A stretch of 64,000 bases of DNA from Penelope pileata (lineage: Eukaryota > Chordata > Aves > Galliformes > Cracidae): NCBI GenBank assembly GCA_013396635.1, contig WBMW01001276.1:197519-261518 (forward strand). Reading direction: 5' to 3'. Under the pieces are notes generated by a model. It was given only the letters and a program-made list of their open reading frames with translations. It was not told where the DNA came from and did no database searches. The position numbers were made by a program, and so were the translations under genes. Below, piece after piece: positions 12,501 through 25,813 of this stretch (positions are counted from its first letter, which is position 1; the number at the start of each line of letters is the position of its first letter).

Positions 12501-13661
12501 GTAACATGGTGACAAACCATCACTTATTACTTGTGTTTCTTCTCTCCTGATTTCCCCTTCCAGTGATTGCTGAAGTGTAATTCAGAAGCAAAGATTTTTT
12601 CACTATTCTTAGAGCCTTGCAAACATACTTTTTCTTTGCAAAGTTTTGTATTCTATGTACTGAAGGGTGTAATTCTTTTAAGTTTTCAGATGTGATTTTT
12701 CTACCTCAGAGAATATCTTCATAAGTTACTTTGTGCCTTTATCTTTTTCTGTCTTCTTTCAGTTATCACAATTCTAGAATTAGAATCCTGCAACACCTTC
12801 TCATATTTTCATGAAAATAACACGTATCTTAATACTATAGTACAAATGTGTATCTGTAGGGCAGGAAACATCACTAATTTGTAACACAGCTATTAACGGC
12901 ATCAAAGAAAGCCATTCAGGGCAAAGGAAGCTTGAACTTCCTGCATTGTTGCAGAAGGATTTATTAATGGTACTCTAATACGTAGTATTGGGTTTTATGT
13001 TCTTTAACTAAAGATTGTAATTGCAACATAAAGATTAAAAATCAGTTACTTAAAAGTCTATCATTTGGATTTTCCCCTTGTGCACATACTATGACTTACC
13101 CTCTCTTGGATCTCAAAATAATGTTCTAATGTCTGTAACTCTAGTAACATTCAACTCAGAAATCAGTAGAAATGAACATCAGTAAATAGAATGTCTTTTC
13201 CTAGGCTTGGGAGAGTAGAACAAAGGATTTCAGTCATGTCCCTTCAGCTTCTCCTCCACACTGGGAGAATGGGAATGAGACGTTGTGCTGACAGTGACCA
13301 CTGACGGAGGACTGCCAAACCTATGCTGACCTTAGCAGTTCTCTGGATACTGCTGCCCGTAAGGTTCTGTTAAGTGGCATGAGAAGCCCTGCAAGGATAG
13401 GATAGGACAGGAACACCTTTTCTACAAGCTAACAATAGAGGATGGCACATCTTTGTGGTACTTCACATAGTCAGTCACCTTGCTGCTTCTTTTCAATTGT
13501 CCAGTTCTCTTTGACAAAAACTGACATGGCAAACAAAAGAGAGGTTACCCAGCTGAGGTTCAACACAGGTAACACAGAAATAAGTCCTAAAAGTGGTTTA
13601 CTGTCACCAGAAAATGTATCAGCACATGCCAAGAAAATGAATTGAATCTCATTTATTATAG
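12501..13661. other. Unannotated region
   Basis: No recognised repeat or gene. It is AT-rich with scattered short frames lacking motifs. Confidence 0.45.
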
Positions 13662-14057
13662 GAAAAGAGAGAGCTGAGGTTGTTCAGCCTGGAGAAGAGA
13701 AAGTTCTGAAGAGACCTGATAGTGGTCTTTCAGTATTTAAAGGGGGACTATAAGAAAGAAGGAAGAAGACTGTTTAGCAGGATCTGTGGTGACAGAATAA
13801 GGGGAAATGGTTTCAAACTAAAAAAGAGAGGATTTAGACTGGATATAAGGAAAATGTTTTGTACCATAAGGGTGGTGAAGCGTTGGAAGTGGTTGCCCTG
13901 AGATGTGGTAGAAGCCCCATCACTGGAGATGTTCAAGGTCAGGCTGGATGGCGCTCTAAGCAACTGATCTAGCTGTAGGTGTCCCTGTTCATTGCAGGGA
14001 AGTTGGACCGGATGACCTTTGAAGGTCCTTTCCAACTCAAATGATTCTGTGATTCTA
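13662..14057 (+). mobile_element. 5'-truncated CR1 LINE
   Basis: About 395 bp of CR1 3' end. It starts at the block encoding L-F-S-L-E-K-R (TTCAGCCTGGAGAAGAGAAA) and runs through R-L-D-I-R-K and L-P-R-E-V-type blocks. It continues to GGACCGGATGACCTTTGAAG, TCCTTTCCAACTC and the terminal ATTCTGTGATTCT. Frameshifts and stops interrupt the frame. It is a dead insertion. Confidence 0.92.
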
Positions 14058-16734
14058 AAGTAATATATGAATATATATCAAACGTTTAGTTAAACAACAA
14101 AGAAATTTCTCTTTTCTGTGTCTTGAATCCAAAACAAATTTTAAGCAGGTACATTATTAATTAATTAATGTCTATTACACGTAAGTGTTTAAATAATGTG
14201 TATTCAATTTTGTAATACGAACAAAATCTTCTCTTGGCAGTTGCTTAAATGTGAATAAAGATACATTGTGACATTCCCCTCTCCCTTTTTTTAATAATAA
14301 AAGTGATAATCAAGCCTGAGGCAAATTACCAGCAATTAAAACTTACTTCCCTGAGACAAACCTAAAAGCACATGAAAATTAGGTGAGACCCACAGGTAAA
14401 TCTCTTAGGAGTTTAAAAATCTCTTAGGACAGTTTAAAAGAACAGCCCATTATTATGCTTATGGGTGGCCTATTTATAACACTCATTATTTGTCTTCCCT
14501 AACCTGAAACTGTTTATGGAACTTACTACCTCTCTGTTGCACAATTCTGTGGATGCTCATTCTGCTTTTATTTTATTGCCTGTAACATCTAGTCTTTCAG
14601 TTTCTCCCAATCAATTTTCACTGTATTTTCATAGTACTCTACATTCATTTCCTCACGGTTATTGGAGCTCATTAACAGCTGATGGCTGATTTCTAAATAA
14701 AGGGTACAGCAAGTGTTCAGGTAGATTGACAGTGCAATGCGCTACCACACTACATACTGGTAAGTCCGCACAGGTAGGTATTTTATCACCCTATTTGCAC
14801 ATACATTTATTGAAGTCATATATGTCTTTATACTTTGTGCAATTTGTAAGTAAGCTACATGTGTGTCTTCATTGTAAGGCACTCTATGCTAACTTTAGAA
14901 GTTTTGAGCAACTTTTCTAAACAGACTTTAAGACCTCTGAGAGTCATTTTCCCCTCCCTGTCATAGAGGATTCAAAGTGCCTCCCCACAGCATACATACA
15001 TCTTACTAATGAGTTCAGAATTACCTCCTAAGAGATTTACTCCCAAAGTCACTAGACTTTATTTATGCCTCCACTTGCCTTTAGGAACTCTGCTGCAGTT
15101 CTTAAAAAACATTTATTCTCAGTATTCAATGAGATAATAAGCAGTGGTAACTGATGTAACCATCTGTCTATCACAGGGGCATTTGAGGTGTCCCTTTTTT
15201 GCCATGTACTGAATCTTCAGACAGCTTCAAAGTATAAAGTTGTCATTTATTAGGTGTTACACAGAAACAACAGTTAGCATTAACAAGCCACTAGTCTGAG
15301 TACTGACATGCTTGCTACCATGACATCGAGCAAGTTTTTGCTGGCAGGCAGTAGTAGTTAGTTAGATAGGAAAGGGTATCTGCTGCTCCATGTAATGGGA
15401 CGTCAGAGTCATGGAGTTGTCTTATACCTTTGTTTTCCCTTCAGCATTTTGCATCTTTCCATATTGTTTTTTTTTTTCCTCATCAATCTTTGTACCATTA
15501 TATTGCATGGCAATACTCAAATGTACTTTCAATTCTTTGAATCACAGAACAATTGCCTTAGAAGCTTTAGCTGTGGTTATGCAGTTGTGCTGTAGCAAAA
15601 TTTGGACATGGATGACAGACAGTGAAACTGTAAGATAGACAATGGGGAAATTACACTAACCTACAACTATCCAACCATCCAACTAGAACTCATATGACTA
15701 GCTATATGTACTCCTTCTCCAGAGTTACCCATCTCCAAGAGCAGCATCTCTTGTGTTACAGTCTTTCCCTAGAGAAGGGCATTTCAGACTGATGTCTCCA
15801 TCTTTTGGACAGAGGTGGGTGAATGTGTCCCTAAATTCATGGCACAATGCATGACTGAAACCTCTGAAAAAAAAATAGTTAGCCTTCTTGGTTTGTTTTC
15901 TTTCTGTCTACGCAATTTGTAGTATAATCAGGCCCTCTTAAAATAAATATGTCTCTTGGGTTTAAATTTTCTGTAGAATTTGTGGGAGCATTGGTTTTGG
16001 TGCAAGTCCCAACAAGAATGTTTTTGAAGTCTAGGTGTGTCTTATGGTTACTTTCAGAAATGAAGAATGATTAAACGGTCTAGAAAATTGGTTCATTTAA
16101 AAATAAAAATGTACCTGACACAATTCTGATCTGAAAGAATGACGTATTTTGCCACTTCAAAATTTCTCACAGAATTAAATTGTCATTCTCTAGCCAGCTC
16201 TAGCCCATAATGCTTCACCAGAATAAAAAATTATTTTATACTGCAATAATATATGTCTTCCTCTGGAAAATCTATAGAAACCTTTCTGTAAATTCCCTGC
16301 AGTTTCCTCCATCTCTCTTCCTATAAAGTTCATTTGAAAGACTATCTTATCTTTCTCAGGTAATGCATTCCCTTTCTATAAAAGTGGGGCTCCTCCAAGT
16401 CTCTAGCATGTTTACCTATACAGCCCCTCCATAAAGAGGGAAACAGAGCTTGAAACCAATACAAATCTATTTAGAAAAATTTCAGTAGTTTTGTCCTGTT
16501 ACGCTTTCACAACTTCTGCTATGCGAATCCCTCTTCAGGCCCGTCACTGGCTTTGCATAGATTAGGAAATTTTCAGAAAAGGACTGTCTTCTAGTTTCTG
16601 CTTCTACAGTAGGGATTGCCTAGATCTGAGACACACATACACAACAATGTTCAGTGTGAATAATGATTTAACTAACCCTGCACTTCTGTGGATTCCTGTT
16701 ATCTCAGTAGTACTGCTCGAAGGAATATTCATGG
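14058..16734. other. Unannotated region
   Basis: No repeat family or gene is recognised. A few AT-rich palindromic stretches occur (for example ATTAATTAATTAAT near 14155). Overlapping frames at 15395-15638 have hydrophobic stretches but no start context or homology that I recognise. Confidence 0.45.
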
Positions 16735-17010
16735 ATGGGGTCAGAGATTTATTTGCCAGGACTTCAGTGTGATGGTGGAACTGGCCTACCACAGCGACCT
16801 CATGAACTTCAACAAATACAAATATAAAGTCCTGTATCTCAGACAGAAAATCTCTGTAACACCTGCAACCTTGCCAGTAGATACCAGTTATGCAAAAAAG
16901 GAGCTGGGAGCTTAAGCAGACAAATGGAACATGAATAAACAATGTTTCCATGCAGCAGTGACAGCTGATCACATACTGGGCTGCAGTATCAAGTAAATAG
17001 CCACCTGGAC
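16735..17010 (+). mobile_element. Degenerate CR1 LINE fragment
   Basis: A frame of about 75 codons (16688-16915) contains LMNFNKYKYKVLYLRQ. This is a diverged version of the CR1 pol block normally read as [13 protein letters not shown]. Downstream, GCAGCAGTGACAGC and CTGGGCTGCAGTATCA correspond to the CR1 segment encoding [11 protein letters not shown]. Both ends are lost. It is older than the other CR1 copies here. Confidence 0.6.
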
Positions 17011-18149
17011 AAAGCTTAGCATTCTGCATGACCTTCACCGAAATTGTTCAGCTCTGACTGCCGTAAAACCATATGTAGACTGGGTAATGAAGCTATGGGT
17101 TTCATGGAAACATCAATTTCCTAGGGAAGTATTTTGTACCAGGCATAAAATTGCAGGGCCAGCCATGGTGAAATAAGGATATACAGTCTAGATAGCAGGG
17201 TGAAGATTAAAAAATAAAATAAACAAGTAAATAAATACACCACCAACAACAGGTAGTATAAGGAAGGTATGAAGAGTAACTTATGGAGTACTAGGTGTTT
17301 GAATATCCTCAGAAAATAATTCATAGAGACCCAGACACGTCCCCATTCGTGGGAATGATTGGAGTTCGGGATTGTCTCATTGTCAGGTTTGGAATGAAAA
17401 TCCATTTTTTCAGTGAACATTTGGGAACATACTTGATACTGTGAAAGTGTTTGTTTTGGAATTCATATGAAACTAGATACAACAATAATGTTAAAAGAGT
17501 AGACATGGTTCCACAGAGTTGCAAGCCTGACTCTGATGCAATTAAAGATGTGCATTGTTGTTGTATTAGAATATAAAAATATATCAATACCCATGTAACC
17601 TCTGGTAGCTCTGAAATGAATATGTACAGTATTTTTCACAAACATATGATACTGGGAGGCACTATAAAACTGAAGCATCAGATAACAGAACTTTAAAACC
17701 AATTGATTACCTAAGCACTATGTTCAGCTACAAAATGATGATTGTGAAACAAACTGCATCCTCTTTAAAATTTCTTGAATACTTGAAAGATTTAAAAAGA
17801 ATGTTCCAACTAATGAACTTCAGAAGAAATGAAGCATTTCCTGCAGTACCAATCAGATCACACACGGAACAAAACTTCTGGAAAACATTTTCTACTATAA
17901 GTGATTCACTTGTGAACTTTCCAAGTGTTTACACCCATTTTTGTAATTCAGCTGTCAATCTTATTATGGTACCCAATCTTTACAAACATTTCTGTATATT
18001 AACTGGCTTATACATAGCAAAACAACTGCTATTGGTGGTAGTAAAGTTGAAGAATGCACAAGATTTTGAATTACTCAAGACTAATGTTCCTACAGTAGAG
18101 ATTGCATGATGCTGAGTGTTCTCAGCTATATGTTGTATGTTCCTTTTAG

Positions 18150-18277
18150 GAGAATATGCAGGTGAGCCAGTGCCTTACGTAGGGCAGGCAGCCTGTTGGG
18201 AAGTGAGGGTCCTGAAGAGGGTCCAAAAGCCAGCAGCCCACCCTGCTGCTTGTCTGTCACAGCCAGCCTGGCTACAG
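18150..18277 (+). other. Exon-like segment, speculative
   Basis: A 128 nt interval lies between a pyrimidine-rich acceptor (TTCCTTTTAG, ending 18149) and a donor-like CAG|GTAGGG (donor GT at 18278). A second donor-like CAG|GTGAGC at 18162 would give a 12 nt microexon. The interval is open in one frame and more GC-rich than its surroundings. The encoded stretch (about 42 residues, rich in Pro, Ala and Val) has no homology that I recognise. Such splice-site pairs arise often by chance. Confidence 0.15.
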
Positions 18278-19870
18278 GTAGGGGTTGGCAATTATTTCTG
18301 TTTGTCCATTTCTGTTCTGACTGGCCGAGTCACCATGTGTCTGTGTGTGAACTTCTACATGTGTTTTCTACACTGATAAAGTGTGGTAAGGTGTTTTGGT
18401 TTGATTTATTTGTGTTGGTTTGTTTTTTGAGTTTAAAGACATTATAGTCCTCATGTAAATTGCTCCAGAGAAAGTCTAGGCCATGGCTATCTCAAAGTGC
18501 TGACTTCTTCAGGGCCCTCACACAGCCTGAAGGAGCACTTTCAGAGACATTGGCTACTTTGTTTTTTCTACTGGTACAATAATAAGAAAATTTGTTGCCT
18601 ATTATGCTAAAAATATCTATTATTTTTCTTCAGAGCCACCCTGTAAATTTTTACTAGCTGTTTTGAAAAACTATAAAGAGGCACAGCTCTGGTTTTGTTT
18701 TTTCCTTTTTTTTGTGTGTGTGGTGTTTCTCGAAGTGGTTACAGTGATTGTGAAGGCTTTTGAGGCTGTTATGCCATTCTGCCCTTGACCTAATTAATTT
18801 ATAATTTTCCTTTTAGAGAAGACAATTTAGTTTGCTGTTTACCCTTTCCTAATAGGTCAAGAGTCCTGAGTGTGTAGCTTGGACAGCATGCAGGGTGTAA
18901 TGAGAAATATGATCTATTTGACATTATGTGGTCTTTGGCTTTTGTGTTTTTAAAACTAAGCCTAAAATATTTTAGCTATTTTACATATACTTTGCATTAT
19001 CTGTTCTTGCTCCATCTAGATCATTTCCGCTTGTTAGCACAAATAATGAAAAGCTGTCTGTATTTTCTGTGATTTTATTTAGTAGGGAGTGAGGAAGCTG
19101 TAAAAATAGTCCAGGGATTTTTACTTCATGGGGAAATTCGAAGTGTCACTTAAGGTCTGAACCTTTAGTTTCCAGCAGATCTGTCCCTTTTAATCTGATA
19201 GTTCAGGTTTGAGGTAAGGTATCTTTTTTATTTATGAGCTGACAATACTTCATCACCATGAAAAGAAGAGTGTGTCTTGCACAATAGTGTGCAGCTTGTT
19301 CCTTGTGCAAGGGATAAATTAAATTCTGGTTTAAATATAGGTATTAAATAGAGGTTTTAAATATAGAAATTGAGTAAAAGTCTATATCCATTTTCTAGAT
19401 TTACTAGCTTCTTGCAGGATGCACAGGGCTTTAGAGGTGGAGAGTTGGATGCTGCTGCATGCAAACTGATGTACAGTAGATCTGGTTAGGAATAGCTGAA
19501 GCACTGTTCTTGGAGCTGACAGCACGTCTGAAGTGTTCTCACACAAAAGATTTCACCCTGAGCTTGAGAAAAATTAATATGCACTGAAACATTTAAGACC
19601 TTTTCATTGCAAAGAGGTGCAAAAGGAATTGCCAAGGCACAGAGTCTCTCACTGGACTAATTAAGGCCATTATTGAAGACCTGACCCAGAGAGTATATTT
19701 GAAGTTTCTGTCTTTTCCTTTTCCTACCAGAGGAAGCTGCAAAATAGCAGTATGACATATATGTTCCAGAGGGTGGAAGCTGACATCCTGAAGCACTTGC
19801 CAAAACTGGAACAAAGAATATGTGAACTGATTGAAAAGAGAAACTTTTGTAGTAGTTAAATAGCACTCTT

Positions 19871-19903
19871 AAAAAAAAAAAAAAAGAAAAAGAAAAAGAA
19901 AAT
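19871..19903. repeat. Poly(A) / (AAAAAG)n purine tract
   Basis: A15 followed by GAAAAA-type units. It is simple sequence. Confidence 0.8.
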
Positions 19904-20965
19904 CTTATTATTAAATAACAGAAAAGAGAGAGCTGCAATTCATTACCAGAATAGTGGTAAAAATGAGATATACGTAAAACTAGAATGTTTCATAGCCTGA
20001 AATGTCCTATATGTTCAGAAGCAGACAAAAATTATCTTATTTAAAAACAAAGTCATCAGAAGTAAACAAACATGAAGTCCAGCTGTATCTGAAAAAAATA
20101 AGCAGAAAAACTACAGTGAGGATTTCAGCCTTATCATACTTAGCCAATAGGATTCTTTCTTACTCAGACTTACAAATGATTCAAGGCAAGTTGTACAAGC
20201 TGCTGTGCATTTATAAACCATTCTACTGAAATATCGGCTCCTCTAGCTCCAGCAGGAAAAAAAATAATTTCTTTTGTTAATGTACTAAGTGTCTATCTTT
20301 TTAAGGTTGGAGCACATGTCCTTAGGTTATTTAAATTGCTCCAAAGTTTAGATGGAAGATTGCACAGCTTTGTACTGTTTATGTTCCTGCATTTTAGGCA
20401 ATCTATAATTCAATGACTGTTACTATATACCGCCCTGATTTGTCTGAGGGAGGACAGGAGGGTTAGCTTTGCATAATACAATGCAGAACAAAGTGTAAAA
20501 ATAAGTGCTGTTAGCTAGGACTGAAATTTGTGCAGTCTCTCCTGACACACCTGAGTCTGTATCTATGAGACTGGAATGCTATCCAGATTTACATTCCTAT
20601 GACTAACAGGCTTTCTGTTGCTATCCCTTGCACTCTGTACGTGGCATCTTGCAGATTTCAGGCTGTGATGGACAAGCATCAGAAGCAGTGAGGCTAGTTA
20701 TTGTCTGCTGTTCTTTCACTTTGGAATATAGCTTCCTCATCGTTCAGGAGATCAATTCTTCTTCAGTAAGAACAAATAAAACGAATGGTGACCAATGGAG
20801 GGATCATTCGATACTTGACATTAATTGTTCCTTTGATTTTCAGATCTTGCTCACTTTATGCTTATTTATTTTTTTGCTAGAAAAAATGCTTGCTTTCATA
20901 TTGATATGAATGTGTTCTTTCAAGGAAAACATTGGTATCTTTTCTCTTTCCTCATTCTTCTTTTC

Positions 20966-21936
20966 AGAGAATCATAGAAACACTAGGTTGGAAAGGACCT
21001 ACAAGATCATCTAGTCCAACCGTTCTCCTACGACCATTACTACCCACTAAACTACTAAACCATATCCCTTAGCACCTCATCCAGACATTTCTTGAACACC
21101 ACCAGGGATGGTGACTCTACCACCTCCCTGGGCAGGCTGTTCCAGTGCCTGACCACTCTTTTGGAGAAACTTTTTCCTTATATCTAATCTGAACGTCCCC
21201 TGGCACAACTTGTGGCCATTTGCTCTAGTCATATCATTAGTTATTTGGGGGAAGAGGCCGACCCCCTCCTCACCACAACCTCCCTTCAGGAAGTTGTAGA
21301 GTGCGATGAGGTCTCCCCTGAGCTTCCTCTTCTCCACACTAAACAAGCCCAGCTCCCTCAGCCGCTCCTCAGAAGACTTGTGCTCTAGACCCCTCACCAG
21401 TTTTGTTGCCCTTCTCTGGACACGTTCCAGGGCCTCAATGTCTTTCTTGTAGTGAGGGGCCCAAAACTGAACACAGTACTCGAGGTGCAGCCTTTCCAGA
21501 GCTGAGTACGGGGGCATGACCCTGTTCTTGCTGGCTACGCTACTTCTAATGCAGGCCAGGATGCCATTGGCCTTTTTGGCCACCTGGGCACACTGTCGGC
21601 TCATGTTCAGCCGAGCATCAACCAACACCCCCAGGTCCTTTTCCCCAGCACAGTCTTCCAGCCACTCTGCGCCAAGCCTGTAGCGTTGCATGGGGTTGTT
21701 GTGACCAAAGTGCAGGACCCGGCACTTGGCCTTGTTGAACCTCATCCCATTGGCCTCAGCCCAGCTATCCAGCCTATCCAGATCCCTCTGAAGGGCCTCC
21801 CTACCCTCAGGCAGATCGACACATCCTCCCAACTTGGTGTCATCTGCAAACTTACTGAGGGTACACTCAATCCCCTCATCTAGATCATCAATAAAGATAT
21901 TAAACAGGATGGGCCCCAATACCAGCCTAACACTTT
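20966..21936 (-). mobile_element. CR1 LINE with long RT reading frame
   Basis: This is a 5'-truncated CR1 of about 970 bp, with its 3' 8-mer tail at 20966-20980. The minus strand holds an uninterrupted 280-codon frame (21077-21919). It begins at the G-P-I-L-F-N-I-F-I block and keeps the RT catalytic motif FADDTKLGG around residues 25-33. The block [13 protein letters not shown] (around residue 59) and the C-terminal domain with W-A-P, V-Q-R-R-A-T and L-G-L-F blocks follow. A one-base shift at about 21155-21177 moves the last 35 or so residues (W-N-S-L-P-R-E-V-V block) into another frame. Upstream RT, endonuclease and ORF1 are absent, so it cannot retrotranspose. Confidence 0.95.
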
Positions 21937-22008
21937 GAAAAACTATAATCTCTGGAAGAAATGGAGGAAGGAATTGCTCTTCTACCTTCCATGTTGTTCT
22001 AGATAGCT

Positions 22009-22024
22009 TTCTCTCTCTCTCTCT
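22009..22024. repeat. (CT)n microsatellite
   Basis: About eight CT dinucleotides in a wider pyrimidine-rich stretch. Confidence 0.8.
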
Positions 22025-24124
22025 TTTTCTTTTCCCCTTGATAGTCTTCCAGTCTTGTTTGTTGACCTTGTGTCAACAAAAGCATTAAGCTTGTAAATGA
22101 GAGTATCAGTGTCTTTTGAAGAACTTAGCAGAGATTTCAGAGACTTGAACAGTTACTTAAATGCTCTATTAAACTAAAAGGTAAATGTTTCTGAAGTTGA
22201 AATGTCCTGATGAAAGGAATGGAAGGGAAAACAGCGGGAAAGAACTGCTAGCTTTGGACAACACTTGAGGTGGAAAGCTGTTACTTCATGAACATGTTGT
22301 ATTATGTAACTCACAGCTTTTGAGAAAATGTTGTTAATTTACATTTCTGAAAGATATGTCTGACTGTAAAGCCAACTCTTGTCTCTTCTTGAGGGCTAGA
22401 CACAAGCATGTTTTATTAATTCAGGATTCTTTCTTCTAATATTGAAAAAAAAATTCCAAGTAATCCTTTCTTTTGAAAGCATGTGGAAAAATCATTAGCT
22501 GAAGTTAGGATAATTGTGCTAAAAGCCCATACTGAGTAATAGAGGTGATGACAAGCATCATCAGGAAGACATAAATAACATTTCATGGGAGATGAATGGG
22601 GACAGGGAATCCAGTGTTCTGCTTTACCATCTGTGGAAGTGGCCTAATGAGGAACAAACGTTGCTTGAGTGATACACTGATATTTCTCCTCTCTATTCAG
22701 CCATATTGACTGGTGCCATTATGAAAGGAATAACATAGATAAATTCTCTAAACCAGATGGTAGGTTTAGCTCCTCCAACTGGTGTTTTAGAACACAGTTG
22801 AAAGAATGCCAAAGCCTTTCCTGGTGCTAGTCTGAAAACGCAAATAGTTCAAATGTGATTATAATAGTGTTTGGATGGTGTCAGTGAAGAGGAATAGCTG
22901 ACACCACTGTCCTGCAGAAATCTCTGCAATGGTACATGAGATAAAAGATGTTTCAAGCAATTGGGAGTATAATAGAATCGAATTTGGTGCTTGTACTTAA
23001 GAAAACACAGGGGTGATGTGACCGGCTTGTTCATGATGTAGGTCAGTGCACTGGTACGGAGTAGCGCATTATTTCTCACAGATGCTAAGTTGGTACCTCT
23101 TACTTCATTATACTGTTCTCTCAAGTTTTCTCAGGCAATCCATTAGCTGATATCATGACTTCTGTACTGACTGAACCTCTTTTACTACAAATGTAGATCC
23201 TTTTCTCTTCTTGTTACCTTTTTTTGCTTCTGAAATGTTCCTAGGGACTGTGACTCTCTTGAGGTAGACAGCTGCTATTAACTGCTCTTCTGAAATTTAG
23301 AGAGAAAATATAATATTTCCCCTCTATAATACTAAAGCTGACTGGCATTTTGCAATAATAATTGTTATTAATAATTAAAAATGCGTTAATCCCAAAATAT
23401 TTAACATCAAGATTTAGTATTCTGGAATATTTATGTGCATTGATTTTCAGACTAAACACAGTATATTTCCTTAAGGAAAAGATGCATCTTTTCCAGAATA
23501 GAAAGATCTACAGATAAAGATATTCCACCTTCCACTCTGTTATCGAATAATGAGAATTACAACATGCTACATCCTGTAACATACACAAAGCAACCAGACT
23601 TCTTGTTTTGTGGGATATGGCTTCACATGTGTATCTGAAACTGTGCACAAAAATACTTCATCTAACATGATACCAAATGAAGATGCTTTTAATAGTTAAA
23701 ACTTGCCAGGTTGCTCCTAGGTGTGGTGCACAGTAGTGCCTTTAGCTTACATGTAAAGTAAGGGAATCATATGCATGACACTTTACCAGTTTTAGTATGG
23801 TTTTTATTTCTATGTAAAAGCAACTGCACTCCTACTATTTCTTCTTTCTGCCCTTTGTGCTAGCTGAGCTTTGATGGCTCAGGTAGTTAAGCGGTGGCTG
23901 ACTGATCTTAATGTAGGTTAAGGATGATTAACTTCTTCACTTGTTTTTGGTCTTTAGTCAGTTCTCCAAGATTAATTACCAGAGCTGGTTATTAGCTAGT
24001 TTACTGAAACACCTAAGCCTCTGCAGACAACAAATAGTTTGTATTTAAACAGCAGAGTTGTAGATTAAGGAACTGCAAGCCAGTTGTCTGTTCTACCACA
24101 GTCTCAAGCTAACATGGAGTAGTT

Positions 24125-24139
24125 AAAAAAAAAAAAAAA
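24125..24139. repeat. Poly(A) tract, A15
   Basis: A homopolymer run in AT-rich sequence. No adjacent retroposed element was recognised. Confidence 0.85.
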
Positions 24140-25813
24140 TACATGACATATACAAGCTCACTGCAATTTATGTTCCTTCTGGAAGGAGTGGTTGGCTTAG
24201 AGTAATAAACTCTTTCTTCTGCCCTTTTATCTTACATAGGGATTTCTTAATTTAATTTAGTGAATTCCATCCTGAGCAGCAGTGAATACTACCAGCTGTG
24301 CAGATAACGCCTGACTTCAGAAGGGTTGAGCTATCCATCATTCTCAAGGCTTATTGATGCATAGCGTACATTTCTATTCCCTAGCCTACAACTCCAGTCT
24401 GATGCTTTCACCTGCTCCTTTTTCCTTCCTGCACATTTTGTAAATAATAGCTACATTTAGCTTTGGCATTTGCCCCTTCTCTTGTGATCTGGATGGGCTC
24501 TGGGAAGCTTTGGTAGGTTTTTTTGTGGAAGTTCTTCTTGGTTTCTAGGTGGTGCTGACAGGATCACACAAGCAGATTCTCTTTTTTGCTGGTTGCAGGC
24601 AGTCTGGTAATAATTTTAGATTAATTCTACTTTGGCCAGAGACTTCTTCAGGAAAGAGTTGAAAAAAGACTACTATCAGCAAGGAAGGATGTCAGCATCA
24701 AGTCAAAAATTAAACAGAGACCTTAGTTTTTGCCTTGTCACTGCACTATAAAAGCATGTTCACACAAGTATATATTGAAGCCACAATGTAGTATACAATT
24801 TACAGTAGTGATGATCACCAAAATTTAGCACGGACTTTAAATATTTTAGCTTTCCTCTTGGATGGACTTAATTTTCAAAAGGCAGAAGGCAAGAATTAGT
24901 CCACTTTAGGTTGCATAAGATGGTTGATTATCCAAAACTTCAGAAATTTTAGCAATAGAAAGCAAGATAAAACGAAAACTTAAATAATTCTTCATCCCAT
25001 GAATCATTTCCCATCAGTATGTAAAAAAAGACAGTTTTGTGTTCTTTACACAGTATATTCTGGGTTTTTAAGGCATTATTTTAAGGACAGTCAGCTTTGT
25101 TTGTTTTATTGTTTGCTTTATAAGTCTTTGTATATATGCACATTAGTTAAAATTGACATTAATTAAAAATTGGAATTATGGCCTTGATTTCAGGAGGTCA
25201 TATGCACTGCAAATCATTCAAACTAACCAATAAATATGTTGGCAAACTTGTCTGTATTGACTAATTTCCACTTCTCCAGTCCCAACTTCCTCCATTGTTT
25301 ATTGCAAGAAATTGTCCTGTTTTTATTTCACTGTCCATCTGAAGGAGTCATTACACATAGAGAATATACAGCTCTTTATTTGTTGCTATCAATGCCATTT
25401 TGTTTAATAGCATTATACATTTAAATAACTTTTAGATCTCTTAACCATGACACTTCTCAGTTCATAATAAAGGCAGCTTTGTTTCCTGATGGAGATTATA
25501 TGGTTAAAATAAATGCTTTGATTTGAAAGTCCACTTGAAATGATATCTTTAAAAAAAGTGTTAGGACTTGGAAATAATTCAGTCAGGCATCATGCATACC
25601 TCTTTATGCCTTCTGTTTTATGTTAGAATGTTATAATCCAGCTACAGTATTCAGACAAGTACTCTGGAAATGTCCTGAAATGCAGAAGCCTAAAAACTTG
25701 TGAACAAAAAAAAATGTCTTCCCAATAAGTGGGCTGCAACAAGCTATCCCTCTTAGGATTTTAAAACAGAGAACATGACAGTGGAAATTAGACTAACTCA
25801 GATGCAGACTCAC

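Larger units (their letters stand above)
17011..20965. other. Unannotated region with a possible exon-like segment
   Basis: No repeat family is recognised. It holds a 129-codon frame at 17720-18109, the longest non-transposon plus-strand frame here, without any motif I recognise. It also holds an exon-like segment at 18150-18277 and a purine run at 19871-19903. Confidence 0.4.
21937..25813. other. Unannotated AT-rich region
   Basis: No repeat family or gene is recognised beyond the (CT)n tract at 22009-22024 and A15 at 24125-24139. The longest frames (up to 91 codons, minus strand near 22849-23124) show no motif. Confidence 0.45.

Noticed and set aside
12505..12515. TGGTGAC after the second ERVK-like LTR as a primer-binding site
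   Set aside because: Seven bases match a typical PBS start but the rest does not; too short to call.
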